Part shown: piece after piece, positions 7,084 to 15,604 of the stretch
How the letters are laid out: the number at the start of each line of letters is the position of its first letter
Numbering within the stretch: position 1 is the stretch's first letter
Assembly: GCA_035591015.1 (NCBI GenBank)
Contig: JAXIUW010244728.1
Location: 1 to 17,515 of the forward strand
DNA length: 17,515 nucleotides
From: Cephalothrix simula
Taxonomy: Eukaryota; Nemertea; Palaeonemertea; Archinemertea; Cephalotrichidae
Reading direction: 5' to 3'
Notes under the pieces: model-generated
Seen by the model: the letters and a program-made list of their open reading frames with translations, nothing else
Databases searched by the model: none
What the model was told of the DNA's origin: nothing
Translations under genes and position numbers: made by a program

Positions 7084-9256
7084 CAGTGTCGTCGCCGTCT
7101 TCCTCCTCACAACGCAGCGAATTGTCCACGAGACGACCGTTTCCAAATATAAGGTCAACCAGTCGCATAAGAAATGCGTTATTTATATCGGCCACAGATT
7201 GGCAGAGAAATAACGTGAATGCCGTATCAAGACGTAGCTGACAGTAATTTTTATGAGTTGGAGCAGAACTCATTTTCGCATTCACAAACGTATCGCTGAC
7301 TGTTTTAGCTTCATTTAAGCCACGTTTTGTCCTTTTCATGTTTTTAGTGCTGTATTTCATGTCACTTTTTTCTAAAATTATTTGTGCAGTCTCTTTTTCG
7401 ACCATACATGTGATTCGAAGTGTTGCCTTATCTACTAGGGGCAAAAGAGACTCAAATTGATCGTCACCGCAATGATCTAAGTTGTGCGAAGCATCAGCAT
7501 CAACATCAGCATCAGCATCAGCATCAGCATCTGCATCAGCATCAGCATCAGCATCAGCATCAGTGCCCCTTTCTACAGAATTTCCTTCATCTTCACCAAC
7601 AACATTAAGCTCGCGAAGGCTCTTTACAAGTACGTTTTCTACACCTTCGTACGCAGCACCGCCGAAAATCATTTTTGAATATTTCGATACAATCTCAAGT
7701 TTCTGTTCCTGTGAGGCCTTCTTGGATACTTGAATAACACGCAGAATGTCATCTAGGAAATTGCCAAAGACCGATGCATCGAAGATACCTTTGATAAATT
7801 CAAAAGCACGTTCAGGAACACATCCTAACTCGTGAGTGCTAAATAATGGTGGAAGAAGGTATGCTTCGGGAGTCACACAATCCCCGTCCAAAGAGAAAAT
7901 TCTTGTCACACCCATACACGTGAACCACAGTTTTCTATCGGCACTGTCCATTTCAAATAGAAATTCTAATTTCGAAGTTGTTTGTTCAGCATTTGAAAGC
8001 GCTCGTTTGGTAGTCCGCTCCAATATAAATACTGCACGTTTAACATCCACCGGGATAAGATCGTCTTCCACTTGGATAATATTTTCGCCACCTGGTATTT
8101 TCGAGAGAAGAAATTTTATCACTTCCCTCACCACGGATTCGTGTCTCATCCAAGAATTTACCCACACTTTTTCCACGCGGTTCATCGAAAAGGGAAAAAT
8201 CAACCATGGGAATTTCTTTACTCTATAGCATTGTAGTGATTTTCGATTTTGTTTACCCTTTCTTGTGTCAAATGTAAGTTTTGGCATGTTTGTATTTTTC
8301 AATACGTTTCTATGTGGCTGTTTTTGCTGTCTTTGTTGCTTTTTGGCATCTATACCACCACCACTACCAACAGCCCCGCTGGTATATTTTCCACAATCAG
8401 ATACACACCTACGTTTGTTAAGTGAACCAAGCAGACGTGCTTCCAATTCATTTTCGCTGTTTTCAGAATCGTCATCACTGTTTTCAGATTCCACATCACC
8501 GCTCGCAGTCAGTTTAGATTGTTTTACACCTGTTTCAGCTTCTATACTGTTGAAATAAATTTCCTGGACGTGATTTACAAACTCGAGCGTTTTGGACTTC
8601 TTCTTACCCATTTTATCGAGCGTTTCGTGTAGATGTGTCATTTCCAGGGTATTTATCCAACAGAGTAAATTTGTGTTGCGACATTCTTGCCACCATTCAA
8701 GTGGATTTGAATCGAAAAATACGTGCGGACCGTTGCGTAAAATCTCTTGGTTGTTTTTTATCACAGTAAACAAAAAATTGCGACTTTCGATGGTTGACAC
8801 TTCACTGGTGTAAGAATCGTAGTGGTAATTTTTACTCATCTGCTTCCATTTCATTTTCTTTGCGAATTTTTTAAACTGTCTACTGGATGTCAGTCGCACG
8901 AGCACCAAAACACCCGGTTTTTGGTAGAGTTCCAAAATTTTAACCGTAGACAGCTCATCAGAGTCAAAGTTGTATAGATCGAGATTTAACCGATGTATCT
9001 GTAGATTTTCACTGATTTTACTGCTTTTCGTAATGTCTCCGCCGTCTTCCTGCTGTCGGTGAGCATCTACATTCATTTTGAACACATAGCTAGATAAGTT
9101 GGTTTTTTTCTTTATTTTAGACCTCACGGGCTTCTTACCGCCGCCGTGCAGTTGTCCTTTAAATTCAAACTCTTCGCCGTATTTCTCAACTACACACCCT
9201 TTTAGAACGTCATACTTCGAGATGGTGAAATCACTTTCCACGTTATACAAAAACAT
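7079..9256 (-). CDS. Protein of unknown function with Asp-Ala repeat, 725 aa
   Basis: Not recognised. The N-terminal 215 residues are Lys-rich and contain a Trp/Cys/His-rich patch around residues 180-210 (LEWWQECRN, LLCWINTLEMTHLHETL). An acidic Ser/Glu/Asp linker follows near 255-275. The segment from about 345 to 555 looks globular. An Asp-Ala dipeptide repeat occupies about residues 565-589, followed by a final domain and an acidic tail (CEEEDGDDTE). No catalytic motif is apparent. Its stop TAA is embedded in an AATAAA and is followed almost at once by the next ATG, so the 528-residue gene downstream is either on the same message or has its promoter inside this one. Confidence 0.9.
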   Translation of the reverse strand: MFLYNVESDFTISKYDVLKGCVVEKYGEEFEFKGQLHGGGKKPVRSKIKKKTNLSSYVFKMNVDAHRQQEDGGDITKSSKISENLQIHRLNLDLYNFDSDELSTVKILELYQKPGVLVLVRLTSSRQFKKFAKKMKWKQMSKNYHYDSYTSEVSTIESRNFLFTVIKNNQEILRNGPHVFFDSNPLEWWQECRNTNLLCWINTLEMTHLHETLDKMGKKKSKTLEFVNHVQEIYFNSIEAETGVKQSKLTASGDVESENSDDDSENSENELEARLLGSLNKRRCVSDCGKYTSGAVGSGGGIDAKKQQRQQKQPHRNVLKNTNMPKLTFDTRKGKQNRKSLQCYRVKKFPWLIFPFSMNRVEKVWVNSWMRHESVVREVIKFLLSKIPGGENIIQVEDDLIPVDVKRAVFILERTTKRALSNAEQTTSKLEFLFEMDSADRKLWFTCMGVTRIFSLDGDCVTPEAYLLPPLFSTHELGCVPERAFEFIKGIFDASVFGNFLDDILRVIQVSKKASQEQKLEIVSKYSKMIFGGAAYEGVENVLVKSLRELNVVGEDEGNSVERGTDADADADADADADADADADVDADASHNLDHCGDDQFESLLPLVDKATLRITCMVEKETAQIILEKSDMKYSTKNMKRTKRGLNEAKTVSDTFVNAKMSSAPTHKNYCQLRLDTAFTLFLCQSVADINNAFLMRLVDLIFGNGRLVDNSLRCEEEDGDDTE
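7491..7563. repeat. GATGCT hexanucleotide repeat coding Asp-Ala
   Basis: On the minus strand this is about twelve copies of GATGCT/GATGCA with two variant units, coding an Asp-Ala dipeptide tract inside the 725-residue protein. The in-frame hexamer allows length change without frame loss. Confidence 0.95.
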
Positions 9257-9305
9257 TTCGAAAAATATTCAAAGTACCCTACGTCCGCTTCGCAGACAAG
9301 TTTCC

Positions 9306-9366
9306 GAACAGGAAGTTGGAAAATATCGCAAAAATTTTCTAAGTCCAACACTTCCTGTTCAGAGAC
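9306..9366. repeat. Inverted repeat with AACTTCC arms, copy 3 (best preserved)
   Basis: GAACAGGAAGTTGGA at 9306-9320 faces TCCAACACTTCCTGTTC at 9344-9360. The arms pair over 11 plus 4 bases with a 2-base bulge and a 23-base loop. The loop and right arm include AAAATTTTCTAAGTCCAA, shared with copies 1, 2 and 4, and end in CAGAGAC, shared with copy 4. It fills the gap between the start of the 725-residue gene and the stop of the 341-residue gene, both on the minus strand, so it is not confined to convergent gene ends. Confidence 0.85.
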
Positions 9367-9370
9367 GATT

Positions 9371-10396
9371 TTATTGAACGTTGCCAAATTGTGTTAGCAG
9401 TGGTGAGGCAGCTATGCGTTTGGTACGTTTTGGACGTGACCATTCTGTTTTATTGGTAGTAGGGTGTTTCGTAGTTGCAATTGTTGGATTCTGCGAGAAT
9501 TCGGACAAACTTGCCGCACTTGATACGCTTCGAATACTTGCGTTTGGTACACTTGGCAAATGGACTTTTTTACCATATCCCATATCAATCATGTATTCGC
9601 TTCTATATTCTGATTGATCTGCGTGAGATTCTGTTTCTGATTGATATCCTTCACCACCGTTACCAGTCAAATTGCATTCATCCAGTGTTAAAGCGGCGTC
9701 ATTATCAATTTTAGTCAAATGTTGCTTACCTGCTTGACATACTTGAGTGATGGCCAATTTTTTCTTCTTATCGTAGACAATTTGACCAATTTTCTGACTC
9801 GTGTGCTGTAAATTATTCGATATAGGTAGTAATTTATTTAATACCAACACAAATTCCGCAAACCATAGTTCCTTACCCCTGGCAGTGAATTGTTCATCTA
9901 CAGTCACACCAACGTTGTCATTTTCACGCAGTTTCTTATCGGATGCGTGATGAAGCTTTTCAACGGTGGTATAATTTTGCCAACACTCAATTAGCCGATA
10001 ATAGTCCTTTTCCGACTCTAATTTCTTCGTGGCAAGTAGTTTCACGTACTCTACGGCTTCCCTATGATTCTTTTTCATTTCACGCAGTACTTTATACACG
10101 TTTGTCAGATAGATTTGTGATTTTGCCATGTCCATCGCTTGTATACGTATAATTTTCTCTCTCATAGGATCTGTAAGTAAAATTGAGCGTAAATCGCCTC
10201 GTGTTGGATAGGAATCATCTTTGTAATAATCAAAACCAACATCTGCTTCTTCGTCAGCACCGCTTTTTCTCGCGGATTCTTCACTCGAATATGGATTAAA
10301 CCATTCGTATGAATCGGCTAGCGTTTGTAAATGAGCTTCGTCAAATGAATTTCTCATATTAGTTAACCATCGCACAATATGATTAAGTAGATCCAT
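9371..10396 (-). CDS. Protein of unknown function, 341 aa
   Basis: Not recognised. Residues about 65-225 are rich in Lys, Glu, Leu and Tyr and predicted to be largely helical. The last 120 residues are Ser/Thr/Asn-rich, look disordered, and end in a basic segment (RPKRTKR) that could be a nuclear localisation signal. There is no signal peptide or membrane segment. The ATG at 10394-10396 lies only 27 bases from the ATG of the divergent 924-residue gene, so promoter elements for one or both must lie inside coding sequence. It is followed by inverted-repeat copy 3. Confidence 0.85.
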   Translation of the reverse strand: MDLLNHIVRWLTNMRNSFDEAHLQTLADSYEWFNPYSSEESARKSGADEEADVGFDYYKDDSYPTRGDLRSILLTDPMREKIIRIQAMDMAKSQIYLTNVYKVLREMKKNHREAVEYVKLLATKKLESEKDYYRLIECWQNYTTVEKLHHASDKKLRENDNVGVTVDEQFTARGKELWFAEFVLVLNKLLPISNNLQHTSQKIGQIVYDKKKKLAITQVCQAGKQHLTKIDNDAALTLDECNLTGNGGEGYQSETESHADQSEYRSEYMIDMGYGKKVHLPSVPNASIRSVSSAASLSEFSQNPTIATTKHPTTNKTEWSRPKRTKRIAASPLLTQFGNVQ

Positions 10397-10423
10397 TTCG
10401 TTCGTTGTGTGCTACCAACCAAA
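10397..10423. promoter_or_regulatory. Minimal divergent intergenic gap
   Basis: Only 27 bases separate two divergent ATGs, provided the rightward gene starts at 10424. No TATA box fits. A GTG at 10409 would extend the rightward frame by five codons, but the ATG at 10424 (ACCAAAATGC) has a good eukaryotic start context and is preferred. Confidence 0.5.
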
Positions 10424-13198
10424 ATGCCTCAACAGATATCCAGCGATATTCCTACGCCGCACGAATTTATTCTCGCTATGATGGGCACAAGGGCAATTCA
10501 CCAACACGAAACGATGTCACTTTTACAAAAATGCTATAAAAAATGGATGAGTGAACCACTGGAATCGCTGACAAATTGTACACTATGTAGTGCGTTCATT
10601 AAAATCAGAAAACGCTACCCTATGGAATTATGGCTGGCCACGGACTGTGCCAAATGTATTTTTGTGATAAATAGGTTCAGTATCGAACTCGCTGAAAATC
10701 CGTCCGGACTATTGATTTCGTGGTACTTTGTCCGAGAGCAAATGCACAAGTTAATCAAACTCATGGAAAATGAAACCAAGAAAAAGCTTACCCTTTTCGA
10801 GTACAAACGATGGGAAAGACAACTTGATCCGCAAACTAAAGACCCTGGGGCGTTTTTAGAAGAAGTGTCACTCGAAGTAGACTGTATTTCACTTCTCATT
10901 CACGTTTTTATGGGAAGATGCAAGTCGGAGGAGGGTGCATTCGAAAATACGCACGGTCTAGATGGAAAACACGCTGAAACGCTCAACTTGAATAAATACA
11001 TAAGACAGAGCGTAGTGGCGCATCATATGTACAGCGATAGATATTTGACGAAAAAACGTCTAGTGCATACTGGAAATAAGTTGGATAACGATGAAATTGC
11101 AAGACTGCGCCAAGAGCGAGTCAATATGATTAACAAAAAGAAAAGTACAACACACAAAAATGCCAAATTCAATCGGTTTATGACAACTACGAAATATCTC
11201 TGGGGAAAGGACGATATGCACGATAACGAACTGATTAGCATCACAAATCCAGACGAATTGCTGAAAAATATATGTAGAATGGCCACAAGCGAAAATAACA
11301 GATGTACCCATGTGGAGAATAGAAATTCGTGTGTCTACGGAAATGCGGGTACATTATATCTAGCAGCTGAGCAAAATAAACTGCCAGATTTCCGCTATCT
11401 GATCAACGATGAATGGTTGGAGGAAAAAGTCATTCAAGATTACCGGCGAGAGCATGGACAAGTGCCAGAGGACGAAGTGGAAAGAGATGAGATAGTAAAT
11501 AGGGGCTACGTAAATTTCCACAAGGAAAATGCAAAGAAATCTAACAATCTACCCGGTGTTCATAAAATAAAGACCCATTATGATCCGAAATTGCATACAA
11601 AGTACGAAAAAGCAGTAATGATCAATAACGGTGGTGGTGGTGGTGACAGTAAAAAAGGCTCTATAGTTCACGGTATTGATGGAGGGAATGGTGATGATTT
11701 GAGAAAAAACGGTGTAACAGTGGAAAATGTAATGGAAGCGGCTAGACATTCACATTTGAGTCAAATGAGAAGAGATTTGATGGATTCAGCGTCATCGGCG
11801 TCGTCAGCGGTTGGTGGTCTTAACAGGAAACGCAAACACGACGAAATTGAAAAAAACGCTGATGAAAATAATAATGTGGATGAATCTGAAGATGATGGAA
11901 CAGCGGATTTATTTTCATACAACAGCGATGACGACGACCGTGAGTGTGATAGTGGAGATGACGAAAATTTGGGGTGCTATGATAAATCCCAAAAAGACAT
12001 TTCTACAAATATGGATCAACAAAAAGAAAAAGGTAAAGTGATTAATACAAAGGAGCAAGTAACAAACTTACGTCTATCAGGTGGACTGAATTCAATGAGT
12101 AAACGCAGCAGATACAACGAAAACGAAGAAGTACCAGAGGATATATGTACTTTATTTCAATCACCTATCAGGAGGCATAATAATAATTCTTCAGCACACA
12201 TTGACATAATATGCGAATTGCGACGAGAAAATATGCGAAAAAAAGAAGAAAGTATTTCTACAGCTACATTTTTACTGCGCTTACACAAAATGACCACGCT
12301 TATACAGCACCACGTGGCCAACAAAGACGAAGATACGAGTATAGGCGATCCAAGAGTGAATAACATATCGAAAGACAAAAACACGCCGTTTTTTTGCAAT
12401 TCCCCACTCGAATATCTCCATTCAGCCAGACCACCTTGCGTTTTTTGTACACTTTCCATGGCCAAAGGTATAAGCTGGGTATTTAATGATGCTGTGAAAA
12501 TGTGCAAAGAGGAAATGCAAATGGTCGGCTCGGGACGTGGTCTTTCAAATCACAACGTCCTATGGAAAAGTTTGTCAAAATCGAAAAATGCCGGTGGAAA
12601 ACGCAGTGGTGGAAGTGGGGCTGGACTTAGAGATATTGCACTAGGTATGGCTGGTGGTGGAAGCGGAGGTTCCTCAAGTGGCGGTGGTGGTGATATTATC
12701 AACACCCACATGAACAATCCTCAACCGTTTATTTTCACTGCGGGATTGGACGATGCCAATGTTACAATCGAAAATGGACTTAGCGAAATTTTCAAGACAT
12801 GGTACGGTGTTAAGTTTAAAAGCGTACTATTTGATGTATTCGAAAGAGTTTACAAGGGTCGTATCGAATTAGCAGTCAGTAATACAACAGGGCTAAGCAA
12901 AGATGATTCGATGATGATTTCGCATACAGATCATCAGAAAATGTGTGTCGCCCTTCACGGACACATAAATACAGCTACAAACATATTATGCAAAGCTAAC
13001 ACAAGAAAAACACTAATAGAGTCGGACGTATTCCAAATGGATTCGCTGGATAAACCACTACACACGTGCAATGTTCCTTACACTATTTTGGCGCTGGAAA
13101 CACTATTGGAGAATAATACAAAGTTACCGACCCTGGAACAAAAACGCGTCCAAACACTGGCTCATAAACACAGCCTAACTACGAATATCAGAATTTAG
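10424..13198 (+). CDS. Large CxxC-motif protein, 924 aa; tentative UL32-like packaging factor
   Basis: The N-terminal 170 residues hold CTLC (52, 55) and CAKC (75, 78), with further cysteines at 154 and 166. A CVFC pair lies at 672/675, and a His/Cys-rich stretch (HTDHQKMC, ALHGH, then NILCK) near 836-860. Between these are a basic helical region, a poly-Gly run near 402, a KRKHDE basic patch near 468, an acidic tract near 500-515, and a Gly/Ser insertion near 718-765. In the herpesvirus packaging family of HSV UL32 and KSHV ORF68, an N-terminal CxxC, a following cysteine, and a distal CxxC with a late His bind zinc. The arrangement here is similar, but the protein is about twice as long as ORF68 and I see no wider sequence match. 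An unrelated zinc-binding viral protein is equally possible. The gene is certain; the function is a guess. Confidence 0.85.
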   Translation: MPQQISSDIPTPHEFILAMMGTRAIHQHETMSLLQKCYKKWMSEPLESLTNCTLCSAFIKIRKRYPMELWLATDCAKCIFVINRFSIELAENPSGLLISWYFVREQMHKLIKLMENETKKKLTLFEYKRWERQLDPQTKDPGAFLEEVSLEVDCISLLIHVFMGRCKSEEGAFENTHGLDGKHAETLNLNKYIRQSVVAHHMYSDRYLTKKRLVHTGNKLDNDEIARLRQERVNMINKKKSTTHKNAKFNRFMTTTKYLWGKDDMHDNELISITNPDELLKNICRMATSENNRCTHVENRNSCVYGNAGTLYLAAEQNKLPDFRYLINDEWLEEKVIQDYRREHGQVPEDEVERDEIVNRGYVNFHKENAKKSNNLPGVHKIKTHYDPKLHTKYEKAVMINNGGGGGDSKKGSIVHGIDGGNGDDLRKNGVTVENVMEAARHSHLSQMRRDLMDSASSASSAVGGLNRKRKHDEIEKNADENNNVDESEDDGTADLFSYNSDDDDRECDSGDDENLGCYDKSQKDISTNMDQQKEKGKVINTKEQVTNLRLSGGLNSMSKRSRYNENEEVPEDICTLFQSPIRRHNNNSSAHIDIICELRRENMRKKEESISTATFLLRLHKMTTLIQHHVANKDEDTSIGDPRVNNISKDKNTPFFCNSPLEYLHSARPPCVFCTLSMAKGISWVFNDAVKMCKEEMQMVGSGRGLSNHNVLWKSLSKSKNAGGKRSGGSGAGLRDIALGMAGGGSGGSSSGGGGDIINTHMNNPQPFIFTAGLDDANVTIENGLSEIFKTWYGVKFKSVLFDVFERVYKGRIELAVSNTTGLSKDDSMMISHTDHQKMCVALHGHINTATNILCKANTRKTLIESDVFQMDSLDKPLHTCNVPYTILALETLLENNTKLPTLEQKRVQTLAHKHSLTTNIRI

Positions 13199-13300
13199 AG
13201 AGTCCATGTAATAATATAATACAATAAAATAATTTAATAATACAATATAATTCGTTTTTCACATACTATTTTCTTCTGACGCCGGTGGAGTTTATTGTTT
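13199..13300. terminator. Convergent 3' region with two polyadenylation signals
   Basis: An AT-rich gap of 102 bases separates two convergent stops. AATAAA on the plus strand is at 13223-13228. TTTATT at 13291-13296 gives AATAAA on the minus strand, just past the methyltransferase stop. No AACTTCC inverted repeat occurs here, unlike the other two convergent gaps. Confidence 0.6.
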
Positions 13301-14230
13301 TTATTTCTTCTTGTATAGTTGAGCGTACAGGATGGGAAAGCTTGCCGTAGCCCCGCCGTAGACATTGACATATTCTTTTATGTAGTCAACCATATACATG
13401 TCAACTAGCTCGTCAGGGATGATTCCAACTTCGGAAAGAAGATTTTTCATCACACGGTTCATTTCAGCAGTGTCGCTGTACTTACACGTGACATCAGTTG
13501 TTTCTTCAACGTCAACAATAAGTCCACATGCCTCGAAAATTGGACTCATAGACGGTATGGTGTCTGGAATATTTTCATCGACGGTTACACAGAGACCGTA
13601 TTTAGAGGCCTTGATTTTTTCAATGTCATTGATGTACACGGCCCATTTGGGATATTTCTTAGCCACAATTTTTGTAATATCTAGCATGTATTTATACGAC
13701 TGAGCAACGCTTATGGTCATGATAAATTTCCCATCTTCTCTTAGCAGCCGATCCGAGATAACACTCAGAGCCTTGGGGAAGTTGGTCCAGTGTAGGGCCA
13801 TGAATGAAGTGACCACATCGAATTTCTCACCACAATACAGCTCAGTGACCTTCTCTTCGTCTGTAATGTCACACACGTCGAATCTTATATCCTTGCCGTA
13901 TTTTTCTCTGGCCGACTTGATAAAATCAGGATTAAGGTCAAATGCGACGACTGTGTCTGGTTTAGGTATTTTCACGCAGAGATATTTTTCCATGAAGACG
14001 CTGGTCACTTTACCATCACCGCAGCCAACATCAACCACATTGCGAACAGGGTGATTTTTGTACATGAAACACATTGCACCACACTTATCCATCACGCTTT
14101 TAAATATTTGAAGCTGGCGATTTTTAGCCTTATATTCATCAGGATACCTAGGTGTCTTTGATGAAAGAGGTGGCGATCTCGGTGGTGGAGTAGGCGGTTT
14201 CAGTGTCGATGTATTATTAGGGGTAGCCAT
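13301..14230 (-). CDS. Class I SAM-dependent methyltransferase, JHAMT-like, 309 aa
   Basis: This is a complete Rossmann-fold methyltransferase. The glycine-rich SAM motif I is VVDVGCGDG (residues 65-73). The acidic end of strand 2 is VVAFDLNP (Asp98), followed by the FDVCDI segment (Asp118/Asp121). FDVVTSFMALHW (137-148) is the motif-IV region with the Trp typical of this group, and LREDGKFIM (163-171) matches motif III. The residues around ALHW and the length resemble the juvenile hormone acid O-methyltransferase-like enzymes common in invertebrates, which methylate small carboxylic acids. The true substrate cannot be read from sequence. Residues 9-25 form a Pro/Ser-rich leader absent from usual cellular forms. 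The frame is intact, with no introns, and is flanked by viral-type genes, so capture from an animal host is likely. A TATATATA at 14322-14329, about 95 bases before the ATG, may belong to its promoter. Confidence 0.93.
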   Translation of the reverse strand: MATPNNTSTLKPPTPPPRSPPLSSKTPRYPDEYKAKNRQLQIFKSVMDKCGAMCFMYKNHPVRNVVDVGCGDGKVTSVFMEKYLCVKIPKPDTVVAFDLNPDFIKSAREKYGKDIRFDVCDITDEEKVTELYCGEKFDVVTSFMALHWTNFPKALSVISDRLLREDGKFIMTISVAQSYKYMLDITKIVAKKYPKWAVYINDIEKIKASKYGLCVTVDENIPDTIPSMSPIFEACGLIVDVEETTDVTCKYSDTAEMNRVMKNLLSEVGIIPDELVDMYMVDYIKEYVNVYGGATASFPILYAQLYKKK

Positions 14231-14592
14231 AGTGGTGCAAAATCACAGAAATCGAAAGATCATAAAACAACAACAAGCAGACAAGACAAAAGTGATAATA
14301 ATAACCAAGAAAACAAGAAATTATATATACACGTGGTTATATTTGTTACAAAAATCCTATCTACAGTAAAAATGCATATTTCTGTTATGTATTGGACAAA
14401 TTTACTAATACAAGCGATATGTACAACAAATGCAACTTTTTGGGGGACTTTAACAATTTTTATATTTTTTTCGAAAAAATTTCTAAGTCCAAGCTTACTG
14501 TTCAGAGACAAGGTTTTTAAGATCCTGTTTCTTGGGTAAATTTAAATGTATTTTCAACTTCCTGTGTAGGATGGAGTAGTCCAACTTCCTGT
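14231..14592. other. AT-rich intergenic region with TATA-like box and repeat copy 4
   Basis: No convincing gene is seen in these 362 bases. The frames that are open here lack a sensible ATG start and translate to the Ile/Phe/Leu-rich sequence expected of AT-rich noncoding DNA. It holds TATATATA at 14322-14329, probably for the methyltransferase gene, and the fourth copy of the dispersed intergenic repeat. Confidence 0.7.
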
Positions 14593-14594
14593 TC
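14464..14594. repeat. Dispersed TCCAACTTCCTGTTC element, copy 4
   Basis: 14464-14492 repeats the TTTTTTTCGAAAAAATTTC/TAAGTCCAA module seen inverted at 5431-5460. TACTGTTCAGAGACA at 14496-14510 matches the end of copy 3. Two further arms, CAACTTCCTGTG near 14555 and CCAACTTCCTGTTC at 14581-14594, lie in the same direction. The facing inverted arm is missing, so the element seems rearranged. The last arm reaches the stop codon of the next minus-strand gene. Confidence 0.7.
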
Positions 14595-15604
14595 ATCGCT
14601 TTACATAAAGTTTTTGCGCTTGTTCGGTTAGGTTACGATGGGCCCTAGCAACAATCTTTGAATTTATGGAAGGAAGTATTCTACACCCAGGGCGCATTAC
14701 ACCGTCAATAATTTTGTTCAATTCTAGCCAGTTTTCGAAAAAGACAAACAAATCCTTCAGTGTAGAAGCACATCTACCAATAATAGGTCCGTAGTACTCT
14801 TCAAACCTTCGCAAAATCCAATACATTGCCAATGGTGTGAGATGGTGTTCAGGGAGAACCTTTGTCATATCTGTTCGAACGTTATTATGAGGGCTTATAA
14901 CAAAATGATGAAGCAGCTGCAACACCGCCATCTATGACGTCCTCGTCCATGTTATTCGCAACAGCATCACCAGCAGTTTTCATTAACTGAACAGGGTCAA
15001 CAGGCCGTGGAATGTCATTCGCAGCAGGTCCAAGTAAAACGTTGTCGTCATCTGGTCCGTAGAGATTTTTCCTCAAAACGGTACACTTGTCAAATAGAGC
15101 ATTTCGCATATCGATCTTTGTTATAAATCGAATAGTGGCGATTTGATTGTCACGAGTGGTACGATTTTTTTCCACGGTGGCGCAGATTTCATCAAACAGC
15201 TCCAAACAGAAATTGGAATAATCAGAGGTTGGTTTCACAAAGGCCATCACAAATGTATACGCAGCCATATTATACTGTTGAACATAGTCAGAATCACAGT
15301 TATTCGGGTTAAAAAAAACTTCACCATCACGATGTCCTCTATAATTTTACAATGCGGTATCAATACATCGTTGAATAGTCAAACGTTCAAATGCAGCCTC
15401 GCCGATTTCATTTGCATTAGTTATATGTGTCTTAAGTCTAAGTTTTAATAAATCTAACCATTCCGAGCACTTTTCTCTAAAAACAGATATCAAATTGTCG
15501 CAGTCACACACGAATTTCCTCTTCTTAGCTACGGGAGCAGCCACACCAGGCATAGGTGCTATAAAGAGTGCAGGAGCAGCCTGTGAGTTGTTTGAGTTGT
15601 TCAT
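14593..15604 (-). pseudogene. Interrupted gene of unknown function, about 336 codons
   Basis: Three adjoining minus-strand frames read as one former gene. The N-terminal part starts at the ATG at 15604, has an Ala/Pro-rich leader and a basic KKRK patch, and runs to a TAA at 15347-15349. Directly after this stop the same frame stays open, with protein-like sequence, through 15268 to 14885. A different frame then takes over at 14931 and runs to a TGA at 14593-14595. So there is one in-frame stop and one frameshift, the latter within 14885-14931. The C-terminal part is helical and Arg/Leu-rich (WILRRFEEYYGP). The protein is not recognised. TATAAA on the minus strand lies about 48 bases before the ATG, so the promoter seems preserved. 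Alternatives are a sequencing error for the frameshift and readthrough for the stop, but two separate lesions favour decay. Confidence 0.6.

Noticed and set aside
7491-7563. CRISPR-like array
   Set aside because: It is a simple in-frame hexanucleotide repeat without spacers.
7420-7733. Three plus-strand frames over the hexanucleotide repeat
   Set aside because: All are repeat translations (His-Gln, Ser-Ala, Ile-Ser) antisense to the Asp-Ala tract.
14260-14539. Hydrophobic frames on both strands in the 14.2-14.6 kb gap
   Set aside because: They start at non-ATG codons and their Ile/Phe/Leu content is what AT-rich noncoding DNA gives; one runs through the dispersed repeat.
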